A model generated the notes under the pieces. It saw only the letters and a list, made by a program, of their open reading frames with translations, was not told the origin of the DNA and searched no databases. A program made the translations under genes and the position numbers. A DNA stretch of 64,000 bases from JAVBOW01 sp031550615 (GTDB taxonomy: Bacteria; Bacteroidota; Bacteroidia; Bacteroidales; Rikenellaceae), in NCBI GenBank assembly GCA_031550615.1, contig JAVBOL010000003.1, forward strand, positions 124,001 to 188,000. Direction: 5' to 3'. Shown piece by piece: positions 15,533-23,266 of this stretch (its first letter is position 1; every line of letters starts with the position of its first letter).

Positions 15533-18523
15533 ATGGACACTCATATCAGGGCCTCTGCCGAGGCGACGGACTACCGCCGCCTGATGCAGCGCCGAATAGG
15601 GCACATTCTGCTCATCTGCAGCAGCTACGACGCCTATATCCTCGAAGAGGACGGACGCATCGAGCAACGCATAAACCAGGAGTACCACGATTTGAACCTC
15701 ACGCGTCCGCCGCAGTTCACCCGCGTGGACACCACTGCCGAAGCGCTCACGGTGCTCGGCACGCGGCAGGAGATCGACCTGGTGATAACGATGTACAACG
15801 TCGGGGAGCCCGGCGCATTCACCTTCGGGCGCATGGCCAAAGAGCTGCGCCCCGGGCTGCCAGTGGTGCTGATGACCCACTTCACGCGCAACATTTCACG
15901 CCACATCGAGGGCGAGGACCGCTCGGGCATAGACCATATTTTCTGCTGGCACGGCAACCCCGAGTTGATAATGGCGATAATAAAACTGCTCGAAGACCGC
16001 ATGAACGCCCCGGACGACATACTCGACGTGGGGGTGCAGTCGCTGCTGCTGGTCGAGGATTCGATCCGCTACTACTCGTCATACCTGCCGGTGATCTACC
16101 GCGTGATAATGCTGCAAACGGGCGAATTCGTGCGCGAAGCGCTCAACGAGCAGCAGCAGATCCTGCGCAAGCGTTCGCGGCCCAAGATACTGCTGGCCAC
16201 CAGCTACAACGAAGCTGTAGGGCTCTACGAAAAATATAAGGACAACCTGCTGGGGGTGATCTCGGACATCGGGTTCGTCATCGACCCGCAGGACAGTCCC
16301 GACGAGGAAAAGCCCGACGCGGGCATCGACCTGTGCCGCCTGATTCAGAAGGACAATCCGCACATGCCCGTGTTGCTGCAATCCTCGCAGCAGAGCATGC
16401 GCCCCACGGCGGCGGCACTGGGTGTGGGTTTCCTCGAAAAGTACTCCGAAAACCTGCTGCACGAGTTGGGCGACCATATACGCAGCGAATTCCTTTTCGG
16501 CGATTTCGTCTTCACCGACCCAGCCACGGGACGCGAGGCCGGGCGCGCCGAAAACCTCGCGCAGATGCAGTCCCTGATCGCCGGATTGCCCGAGCGGGTG
16601 TTGCTCCATCACGCCGGCCACAACCACCTCTCGAAATGGATGCTGGCCCGCGGGGTGTTCTCGCTGGGGCATGAATTCGCGCTGCTCACCCCGGGCGACT
16701 TCGACGAGGTGGCCTCGATGCGCGAATTTCTGGTCGAAAAGATACGCGACTACCGCATGATGCTCTCCCAGGGCGTGGTGGCGCGCTTCGACGAGGAGAC
16801 ATACAACGAAAATGTCTGGGTGGCGCGCATAGGCGACGGGTCGCTGGGAGGCAAGGGGCGCGGCCTGGCCTTTATGAACAGCATGCTCGAAAAGCACAAT
16901 TTCTACGATAAATATCCTGACGTGCGCATCATGCTGCCACGCACGCTTATCGTAACCACGGACGCTTTCGACGAATTCCTCGACATCAACGGCCTACAGT
17001 ACGTGATCGGCAGCGAACTCTCCAACGAGGAGATACTCTCCGAATTCGCCGCCTCGCGTCTGCCCGAATGGCTGATCGCCAAGTTGCGCGTATTTATCCG
17101 TTACGCCTCGGGGCCGCTGGCCGTGCGGTCGAGCTCGAAACTCGAAGACTCGCATTACCAGCCCTTCGCCGGCATCTACTCGACATATATGATCCCGCAG
17201 GCGCAGAACGGCGACCAGACGCTGCGTCTGCTCTCGAAAGCCATAAAGAGCGTCTACGCCTCGGTATTCCTCGCCTCTGCACGCCAGTATATCGCCGCGA
17301 GCGGCAACATGCTCTCCGAGGAAAAAATGGCCGTGGTGGTGCAGGAGGTTTGCGGCTCGGCCGAGGACGGCTGCTTCTTTCCCACCCTGTCGGGCGTGGC
17401 GCGGTCGCTGAATTTCTACCCCCTGGGCAGTGAGCGTCCCGAGGATGGGGTAGCCGAAATCGCCATCGGCCTGGGAAAAATGGTCGTCGACGGGGGACGC
17501 GTGCTGCGTTTCTCGCCGCGCCACCCGCACCATATCCTGCAACTATCGTCGGTCGACCTCGCCCTGCGTGAGACCCAGCGCGAAATGTATGTGCTCGACC
17601 TGCGCCCCGAAATGTTCAAAACCTCGCTCGACGAGGCAGTCAACCTGCGCCTGGTGGAGGTCAACTCATCCCGCAACATGCGCAACGTCAAGCTGGTGTG
17701 TTCGACGTGGGACATGCAGAACCAGATGATCTCGGACAGCTGCTACGAAGAGGGGCGTCGGATAGTGACCTTCGCCCCGGTCCTCAAATACGACACTTTC
17801 CCCCTGGCCGGCATACTTACCGACCTTCTGGAAATGGGCAGCGGCGAGATGCGCAACCAGGTGGAGATCGAGTTCGCCGCCAACCTGGACGTGCCCTACG
17901 GCAGCAAAAAGATCTTCAACTTCCTGCAGATACGCCCCATAGTCGAGAGCGAGAACCGCCATTCGCTCGACTGGTCGCAGGTCCGTCTGGATGGCGCGCT
18001 GCTATGGGCCCAAAGCGCCGTGGGCATGGGCCCCGTCGAGGGCGTATGCGACGTGGTGTGGGTCAAAGCAGAGGCTTTCGACAACACGCGCACCGAAGCG
18101 ATAGCGCTGGAGGTCGACGCGGTAAACAGCGCGATGAAGAAGCGCGGCGCCGGTTACGTGCTGATCGGCCCCGGGCGCTGGGGGTCGAGCGACCCATTCC
18201 TGGGCGTGCCGGTCAAATGGGGCAACATCTCCGAAGCGGCGGTGATCGTGGAGTGCGGCATGGAAAATTTCCGCGTCGAGCCGAGTCAGGGCACGCACTT
18301 CTTCCAGAATCTGATCTCCTTCGGGGTCGGCTACCTGACCATAAACCCATTCATGGGCGACGGTGGGCTGGATATGGATTTACTGGCCTGTGCCGAAACC
18401 GTCAGCGAGGGGGTCTACGTGCGCCACGTGCGGTTCCCGAAGCCGCTGTACATATTTGTCGACGGGCGGAATAATAAGGCTATCATTCACAATATACATC
18501 ACTTAGCCGCTCCGTCGGCATGA
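15533..18523 (+). CDS. Tandem receiver-like domains with an orphan PPDK_N (PEP synthase ATP-grasp) domain
   Basis: The 996-aa protein has two receiver-like domains, then a PEP-synthase/PPDK nucleotide-binding region. In the first (about 22-125) the phosphoacceptor position is lost. In the second (about 168-315) E175/D176, Asp245 (ISDIGF), Ser284/285 and Lys303 look functional. From about 440 follow GSLGGKGRGLAFM, LAVRSSSKLEDS with PFAGIYSTY, and VVVQEVCG, all PPDK_N elements. The phosphohistidine swivel domain and the PEP-binding TIM barrel of true PEP synthases are absent, so the usual call of PEP synthase would be wrong. It may phosphorylate or regulate another protein. Its position behind gdhA suggests a nitrogen or carbon signal, but that is a guess. 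Confidence 0.8.
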   Translation: MDTHIRASAEATDYRRLMQRRIGHILLICSSYDAYILEEDGRIEQRINQEYHDLNLTRPPQFTRVDTTAEALTVLGTRQEIDLVITMYNVGEPGAFTFGRMAKELRPGLPVVLMTHFTRNISRHIEGEDRSGIDHIFCWHGNPELIMAIIKLLEDRMNAPDDILDVGVQSLLLVEDSIRYYSSYLPVIYRVIMLQTGEFVREALNEQQQILRKRSRPKILLATSYNEAVGLYEKYKDNLLGVISDIGFVIDPQDSPDEEKPDAGIDLCRLIQKDNPHMPVLLQSSQQSMRPTAAALGVGFLEKYSENLLHELGDHIRSEFLFGDFVFTDPATGREAGRAENLAQMQSLIAGLPERVLLHHAGHNHLSKWMLARGVFSLGHEFALLTPGDFDEVASMREFLVEKIRDYRMMLSQGVVARFDEETYNENVWVARIGDGSLGGKGRGLAFMNSMLEKHNFYDKYPDVRIMLPRTLIVTTDAFDEFLDINGLQYVIGSELSNEEILSEFAASRLPEWLIAKLRVFIRYASGPLAVRSSSKLEDSHYQPFAGIYSTYMIPQAQNGDQTLRLLSKAIKSVYASVFLASARQYIAASGNMLSEEKMAVVVQEVCGSAEDGCFFPTLSGVARSLNFYPLGSERPEDGVAEIAIGLGKMVVDGGRVLRFSPRHPHHILQLSSVDLALRETQREMYVLDLRPEMFKTSLDEAVNLRLVEVNSSRNMRNVKLVCSTWDMQNQMISDSCYEEGRRIVTFAPVLKYDTFPLAGILTDLLEMGSGEMRNQVEIEFAANLDVPYGSKKIFNFLQIRPIVESENRHSLDWSQVRLDGALLWAQSAVGMGPVEGVCDVVWVKAEAFDNTRTEAIALEVDAVNSAMKKRGAGYVLIGPGRWGSSDPFLGVPVKWGNISEAAVIVECGMENFRVEPSQGTHFFQNLISFGVGYLTINPFMGDGGLDMDLLACAETVSEGVYVRHVRFPKPLYIFVDGRNNKAIIHNIHHLAAPSA

Positions 18524-18571
18524 TTTTTGCATACCTACCCGGCATACGGACCTATAAAAGCATGTATGCCT

Positions 18572-19936
18572 ATGAAGCATTTTTTACGTTTATCATTATT
18601 TTTTATTTTAGGTTCCATAACTTTGTCATGCATTAGCGAATTTCACGACAAACCCATTATCTTTGACGAACTTGACCGTAGGGGAGAGTTTTTCATCAAT
18701 TTCGTGCGCAAGAGGACCGGATGGGCCGAAGAGTGGCAGGCTATGCAAAAGATCGGGACACCAATGCCTAATATGAATGTGCTGTGTATGGGAGGAGGGT
18801 ACCAACTCTACTTTATGGTTCCTTTGGTGCGTGACTCACACATCACCGGCATCACACTGTGGCCATTCACACCCACCGATGACGACTCGGCCCCGACCAG
18901 ACTCGACACACCGCTGATTCTCGACAAAGAAGGTGTCTTGCTCGACCATGCCGCCTGGACATTCATTAACGCTGATTCGCTTGCAGACTGGACATCGACC
19001 GGAATCGAATTCGACATACCTCTGGGCACCACGCCTCCGCCATCAAGGGTTGCCATGGGGACACGTAATCTGGAATTCGGCGACTATTCATTCATCGTGG
19101 ATTACCAGATTAGATACTGTTATAACGAATATGACCCCAATATAGTGGTCTACTACATGAGTCTCGACGACAGAAAAGATGTCTTTGAGGAAGCGATATA
19201 CCATTCCCGATCCAAACAATTCTTAGGGTGTTATGAGATAACCCTAAACTCTTTTCTGGCGGACAGTTATTACCCAAGTGAAATCGCCGCTTATGCCGTT
19301 CAAAGCACCTTAGATAAAGCGCAGAACATATTCAGCATGTTGCATTGGGATATCAGGTATTTTACGCGCGCATGGTGCACCGATCCAGATCAGGGCGGTG
19401 GTGGATCCTCACCATATCCTCCAGGAGAAGACGACCCCGGTGGTGGCAACTGGGGTGGCGGAGGCGGCAACAACGATCCGCCACCCCCACAGCCAAGTCA
19501 GAATATATATACTACAGAGCAAATAACTGCGGCCGCTCAAAATGCAGTGCAATGGATTATCAGCAAATATGGACGCACAGACCCCTATTGTAATTTCGGG
19601 GTAAATCATCTGTTTTTAAACCTGGCGAATTCGCCCGAGCTCACGGGTCTTAAGGCAAACGAAATGATAAAAAAGATGACAGACTCTGATAATTGGATGC
19701 AGATCACCCTCTCTGAGGCGCAAGAATATGCCAATAACGGAAGGATAGTAATTGCAGGCTGGATAAATCCCTCCGGAGCCAGCGGGCATGTGGTTGTTAT
19801 TGTTCCAGGCGAAGAGGTAAACGGTTGGCCGGTTTGTATGGATACGGGAAAAAACAAAAGAGCTGAATCGCAACCATCAAGACAGAGTTTTGGTTCGGAA
19901 AAACGACCTAATGTTAAATTTTTCTTATATAAATAA
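18572..19936 (+). CDS. Lipoprotein with Gly/Pro linker and papain-like (NlpC/amidase-type) C-terminal domain, candidate toxin
   Basis: The product is 454 aa. The ATG at 18572 gives a signal peptide ending TLSC with Cys20 as likely lipidation site; a 15-codon extension upstream would spoil it. Residues 21-270 form a domain I do not recognise. Residues 273-310 are a Gly/Pro-rich linker, and 311-454 look like a papain-fold peptidoglycan amidohydrolase: Cys340 in YCNFGVN starting a helix, then EAQEYANNGRIVIAGW, and His406 in SGHVVVIVPG, with Asp424 as possible third residue. This arrangement resembles secreted wall-cutting effectors. The gene is AT-rich and followed after 2 nt by an exported protein that could protect the producer. 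A cell-wall remodelling role is the alternative. Confidence 0.6.
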   Translation: MKHFLRLSLFFILGSITLSCISEFHDKPIIFDELDRRGEFFINFVRKRTGWAEEWQAMQKIGTPMPNMNVLCMGGGYQLYFMVPLVRDSHITGITLWPFTPTDDDSAPTRLDTPLILDKEGVLLDHAAWTFINADSLADWTSTGIEFDIPLGTTPPPSRVAMGTRNLEFGDYSFIVDYQIRYCYNEYDPNIVVYYMSLDDRKDVFEEAIYHSRSKQFLGCYEITLNSFLADSYYPSEIAAYAVQSTLDKAQNIFSMLHWDIRYFTRAWCTDPDQGGGGSSPYPPGEDDPGGGNWGGGGGNNDPPPPQPSQNIYTTEQITAAAQNAVQWIISKYGRTDPYCNFGVNHLFLNLANSPELTGLKANEMIKKMTDSDNWMQITLSEAQEYANNGRIVIAGWINPSGASGHVVVIVPGEEVNGWPVCMDTGKNKRAESQPSRQSFGSEKRPNVKFFLYK

Positions 19937-19938
19937 CC

Positions 19939-20592
19939 ATGAAAAAGCTGATTGCAACCATTTTTCTAATATCAAGCATATCTAGCGTGGCACGGGCAAA
20001 GACAAATGAACCGATTTACACTTTTGCAGATGACACAATAGTTATCAAGCAAAAGTTCATAGACGGATATTATCTCGGTGACTTAACTGAAACAACGCCA
20101 TATGTATTAACAAGAACAGAGGAGGTTAGATTGCCGGATAGCTCGGGAAAGTCCGATCTGAGGCTATTAAAGTACAGGAACGACGAAGATGAATGGATTG
20201 AGTTTAATGTTATAGAATTAGTCAGGAATGGAGTAACAACTCTACAGCTTCAAAATACTAACGGCTGGGGGGAATTGTCACCAAGTTTGAATCTTTCAGG
20301 AAACTATATTCGCATTGAATTAACGAATAACACGATCGCCCTTATATTTGAAGAATACATTTACGCCAGTCAACCCTCAAACATCTCAATCATAATAATA
20401 ACTGAAAATGAGGCTAAACTGATTTACAACAAACCAATGTTTATCAATTCTGTAAATATTACAGGCAACTCGTTTTCGATGGAGCTACAATCAAACACTG
20501 TTGAATACAAGGCCAACGGGACCCCATACGACGCCCCGATAACCCATAAAATATGGCTGCAAAATAATGTCTTATGGTTTAAAGATCTTTAA
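19939..20592 (+). CDS. Exported protein of unknown family, candidate immunity partner
   Basis: The 217-aa protein has a clear signal peptide (MKKLIATIFLISS...ARA, cleavage near residue 20) and no membrane segment after it, so it should be periplasmic. It is rich in beta-type stretches (YIRIELTNNTIALIFEEY, SNISIIII) and has no motif that I recognise. It starts 2 nt after the stop of the papain-like lipoprotein gene and shares its AT-rich composition, so both are likely transferred and translated together. The pairing of a wall-hydrolase-like protein with a small periplasmic protein is what an effector/immunity pair would look like; this is inference only. Confidence 0.55.
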   Translation: MKKLIATIFLISSISSVARAKTNEPIYTFADDTIVIKQKFIDGYYLGDLTETTPYVLTRTEEVRLPDSSGKSDLRLLKYRNDEDEWIEFNVIELVRNGVTTLQLQNTNGWGELSPSLNLSGNYIRIELTNNTIALIFEEYIYASQPSNISIIIITENEAKLIYNKPMFINSVNITGNSFSMELQSNTVEYKANGTPYDAPITHKIWLQNNVLWFKDL

Positions 20593-20621
20593 CGCGAGGG
20601 GGTGTCTGTAAAGTTTCGGGG

Positions 20622-21173
20622 TTATTTCAGGCGGTAATTAATCCCGAACATTATCGCAAACGAAGACATATTCAAACCATCGGGCTTTACAAAATAGTAG
20701 TCGAGACCTGCGGAAACTGAAATTTTCCTGCCGCAATTCCATCGTGCCGTGCCACTCAATGCACAGGCGAAAGCCGCACTTGTGGTATATGTTTCATTCA
20801 TATATCTTTCATTACCGCGGGCAAATCCGATCATGGGTTTAAAATCGAACTCCCCTTTATAATCTTTTGTAGCCGTAGAGAACAGCGGTCCGGCCAGCAT
20901 TCCGCCTGTGCCAATGCTATAATCAGAATCATATTTTGCGACAAATGACGTACCGAACCATGTCGCGGCAATACCCACGTGGTCAGAGAACAGGTAACCA
21001 AAATTAACAAGGTTAAGCTGCGCGCCTCCGCTTATCTGGCTATTATCAATATCTCCGACCGGAAAGGCGGGACCGGCACAAATGCCTATATAGCCATTAC
21101 GGCGTTCGATTTCCTGTGCGAAAAGGTTACACGCAACCAACATGGTGGCGACGAACAGTAGAGTTTTCTTCAT
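20622..21173 (-). CDS. Outer-membrane beta-barrel protein
   Basis: The 183-aa protein has a signal peptide cleaved after NLFA (AQ) and then a run of amphipathic alternating strands with frequent Gly/Tyr/Phe (GYIGICAGPAFPVGD, FGYLFSDHVGIAATWFG, FAIMFGINYRL). That pattern matches small 8-stranded OMP_b-brl barrels of Bacteroidota. Function is unknown; such proteins may be structural or adhesive. It converges with the candidate immunity gene (29 bp apart, no terminator visible) and carries its own TATATTTG box at 21201-21208. Confidence 0.7.
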   Translation of the reverse strand: MKKTLLFVATMLVACNLFAQEIERRNGYIGICAGPAFPVGDIDNSQISGGAQLNLVNFGYLFSDHVGIAATWFGTSFVAKYDSDYSIGTGGMLAGPLFSTATKDYKGEFDFKPMIGFARGNERYMNETYTTSAAFACALSGTARWNCGRKISVSAGLDYYFVKPDGLNMSSFAIMFGINYRLK

Positions 21174-21200
21174 ATAAGATAGGGTTAGGGTTGTGTATCA

Positions 21201-21208
21201 CAAATATA
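21201..21208 (-). promoter_or_regulatory. -7 box for the outer-membrane barrel gene
   Basis: TATATTTG on the minus strand, 28 nt upstream of the ATG at 21173. Confidence 0.55.
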
Positions 21209-21230
21209 ATCATATTATTAGACAAACAAT

Positions 21231-21258
21231 AAAAAAGGCCAAAACTTAAGTTTTGGCC
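21231..21258 (-). terminator. Terminator of the YhcH-type gene
   Basis: Perfect palindrome GGCCAAAACTT/AAGTTTTGGCC at 21237-21258, followed on the minus strand by six T (21231-21236). Confidence 0.85.
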
Positions 21259-21289
21259 CTGTGGCGAGCGATGTGACGTCCTGTCGCCA

Positions 21290-21889
21290 TTATTCCGTTT
21301 TGATCTTCACTACGACTTTTTTGACCTGCGATTTTTCGCCGACACTCATGCATGGCCTGTGCGGATCCCCGGGGAAAAAGACAAAAAAACGTGTCGGATC
21401 GGATGCGATGACCTTTTCCTCCTCGGGCAGGATCAACATCACGTCCTTTACGGGGTCATACGCCCTTACGATCTTGCTCCCCACCTGACGGCTGATACCG
21501 AATCCTTCCGTTCCGCGAACGACGAATTGAATGTCGATAATTTTCAGGTGGAATTCGCAGTTGGTTTTCTCGAAATCACGCGTTAAAGCGTCGGACACAT
21601 TGGCGAAAACCCTGTCCCCGTCGATCTGGTGGCGCTTTAATTCCAGGTTTTGCAGGTCATTGTCCCTGAAAAAGGCCAACACCTTATCCCATTGCTCCCG
21701 ATAGGTAAAGTAGCTGACGGCAAACTTCCGGATATCCACAGAACTGTCCGGCTCATAGGGACAGCCGTTTGCCCACTCCTTCTTGTCGTACCATGATTTC
21801 AACTCCTGGTCGGTCCATACTGAAGGATCTGCGGCAAAGGCATTTATGCCCAGGAATATCGAGATGCAGATTAATATGGCCTTTTGCAT
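21290..21889 (-). CDS. YhcH/YjgK/YiaL (DUF386) family protein with signal peptide
   Basis: The 199-aa product carries a hydrophobic signal sequence (ILICISIFLGINAFA, cleavage after AFA) and, after an ~80-residue N-terminal part, the DUF386 cupin: CEFHLKIIDIQFVVRGTE, DVMLI, FFVFFPGDPHRPC and VKKVVVKI. Family members (TabA, YiaL, EbgC) are usually cytosolic, ~150 aa, and bind metal with His/Glu of the cupin; some affect biofilm or sugar anomers. Export is therefore unusual and suggests action on extracellular glycans. It has its own promoter (21918-21925) and terminator (21231-21258), so it is a single-gene unit. Confidence 0.85.
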   Translation of the reverse strand: MQKAILICISIFLGINAFAADPSVWTDQELKSWYDKKEWANGCPYEPDSSVDIRKFAVSYFTYREQWDKVLAFFRDNDLQNLELKRHQIDGDRVFANVSDALTRDFEKTNCEFHLKIIDIQFVVRGTEGFGISRQVGSKIVRAYDPVKDVMLILPEEEKVIASDPTRFFVFFPGDPHRPCMSVGEKSQVKKVVVKIKTE

Positions 21890-21917
21890 TTGTGTGGGTT
21901 TAAATGTTTAGTTATCG

Positions 21918-21925
21918 CAAAAGTA
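21918..21925 (-). promoter_or_regulatory. -7 box for the YhcH-type gene
   Basis: TACTTTTG on the minus strand, 28 nt before the ATG at 21889. Confidence 0.5.
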
Positions 21926-21960
21926 AAGAAAAAGCGAGAGAACAATTGGCTAGTCAGATA

Positions 21961-23034
21961 CTATTGCGTAATAATCTCCGAAGAGCGTCCAGCCAGGTCA
22001 CGGAAACGTATCTTGCGATCATTACGCGGGCGACGGTCAGCTAACCAGATAATGGTTTTCATTATTATACGAACCAGGATTACAGGCTTGATTTTAGTTA
22101 TAACCCCTATTAGCAGACGGTTATAAGTGGATAATTGCATTGAGGCCGCCTCGTCAGACTTCCAGAAATCGCGCTCGGCTATGATATTTTCGTTTGTCGT
22201 ATCCTCGCGGAATAATGCACGTAACGCTTCGAGGTGGTTGCCAGCCACAAATTTGCGCCACATCCCCTGCCGCGTCGAGGAATCAAGGTGTAACGATTCA
22301 CCCAACATACTTATTTTCTGCTCGAATTGCTGTGCGGTGTACACCAATTCAGCATAAGGGATATAGCGGGACGACAAACTGCGTTTGTCATTATCGACAA
22401 TAAGAACAAGATAGTGATAAGGCGCCTCGCCGGTAACTGCCACCGTACGAGCTAAACCCAAAAAATCGAAAACAAACATATGATCCTGGCGGAGGCTCAG
22501 ATTTCCATCGAAGATCAGCCCGTTTTCACGTATTATGCTCGTCTTATATAATTTACCCCACGGATAACCATTGTTGAAAATGCCCTGGCGGGCGAACTTA
22601 ACCCCTGTTTCGCTACGGTCGGCACTATAAAAGGGCTCGTAACACTTGCGGGAATATGGTTTTCCATCGATTACGAAAGTCGCACCCGAAATATACATAT
22701 CGGCATTGATGCTGTCGGCTGTAACCCCGAAATGCGAGAGCATATCCGGTTCGATCCAGTCATCGGAGTCAATAAAGCAAATATATTCGCCGCACGCCTT
22801 TTCAAGTCCAAGGTTACGGGCGGATGAAGCACCCCCGTTAGGTTTATGAAACACACGTATGCGTGAATCTGCCGCAGCATAATTATCGGCGATCGAGCCC
22901 GACGCATCCCGACTGCCGTCGTTGACCAGTATCAATTCCCAGTCAGGACATGTCTGTGCAACTACACTCTCTATGCACTGTGAGAGGTATTGCTCCACAT
23001 TATACACGGGGATAACTATACTAAAAAGGGGCAT
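21961..23034 (-). CDS. Family 2 glycosyltransferase
   Basis: The 357-aa enzyme starts with the GT-A fold signature FSIVIPVYNVEQYLSQCIESVV, then LVNDGS, KPNGGASSARNLG and the metal-binding FIDSDDW. It transfers a sugar from a nucleotide donor; acceptor unknown. The C-terminal ~130 residues are alpha-helical and basic. It stands alone between tRNA-Met and the YhcH gene, outside the large glycan cluster, and shares the lower GC content of that cluster. Its N-terminal half is very like the GT2 at 60642-61766 (both have VFHKPNGGASSARN). I find no TAnnTTTG box directly upstream. Confidence 0.92.
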   Translation of the reverse strand: MPLFSIVIPVYNVEQYLSQCIESVVAQTCPDWELILVNDGSRDASGSIADNYAAADSRIRVFHKPNGGASSARNLGLEKACGEYICFIDSDDWIEPDMLSHFGVTADSINADMYISGATFVIDGKPYSRKCYEPFYSADRSETGVKFARQGIFNNGYPWGKLYKTSIIRENGLIFDGNLSLRQDHMFVFDFLGLARTVAVTGEAPYHYLVLIVDNDKRSLSSRYIPYAELVYTAQQFEQKISMLGESLHLDSSTRQGMWRKFVAGNHLEALRALFREDTTNENIIAERDFWKSDEAASMQLSTYNRLLIGVITKIKPVILVRIIMKTIIWLADRRPRNDRKIRFRDLAGRSSEIITQ

Positions 23035-23056
23035 GATATAATAATTATATTACGAT

Positions 23057-23091
23057 TCAAAAAAGAGGACAATCCCAAAAGACTGTCCTCT
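23057..23091 (-). terminator. Terminator after initiator tRNA
   Basis: AGAGGACA (23064-23071) pairs with TGTCCTCT (23084-23091); on the minus strand TTTTTTG follows. Confidence 0.8.
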
Positions 23092-23092
23092 G

Positions 23093-23168
23093 TGGTAGCG
23101 GGGGAAGGACTCGAACCTCCGACCTTTGGGTTATGAGCCCAACGAGCTGCCAACTGCTCCACCCCGCG
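23093..23168 (-). tRNA. Initiator tRNA-Met (anticodon CAT)
   Basis: The 76-nt minus-strand gene starts CGCGGGGTGGAGCA and ends CCCCGCTACCA, with encoded CCA. The anticodon arm is TTGGG-CTCATAA-CCCAA. Two initiator hallmarks are visible: an unpaired first acceptor position (C1 opposite T72) and three consecutive G-C pairs next to the anticodon loop. It has a complete promoter (23205-23235) and terminator (23057-23091). Confidence 0.95.
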
Positions 23169-23204
23169 ATATATCGGTTATGTATATTTCCTCAATTGCG
23201 AATG

Positions 23205-23235
23205 CAAAGGTAATCAAATTTCGCCGGGAAACAAA
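23205..23235 (-). promoter_or_regulatory. Complete -33/-7 promoter of initiator tRNA
   Basis: Minus strand: TTTG (23232-23235), 19-nt spacer, TACCTTTG (23205-23212). Confidence 0.75.
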
Positions 23236-23266
23236 TTTTTTACAACACTTTTATTATCACCCAACC

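Noticed and set aside
15533..18523. PEP synthase (ppsA) annotation
   Set aside because: No phosphohistidine swivel (T-S-H-type motif) and no C-terminal PEP-binding barrel could be found.
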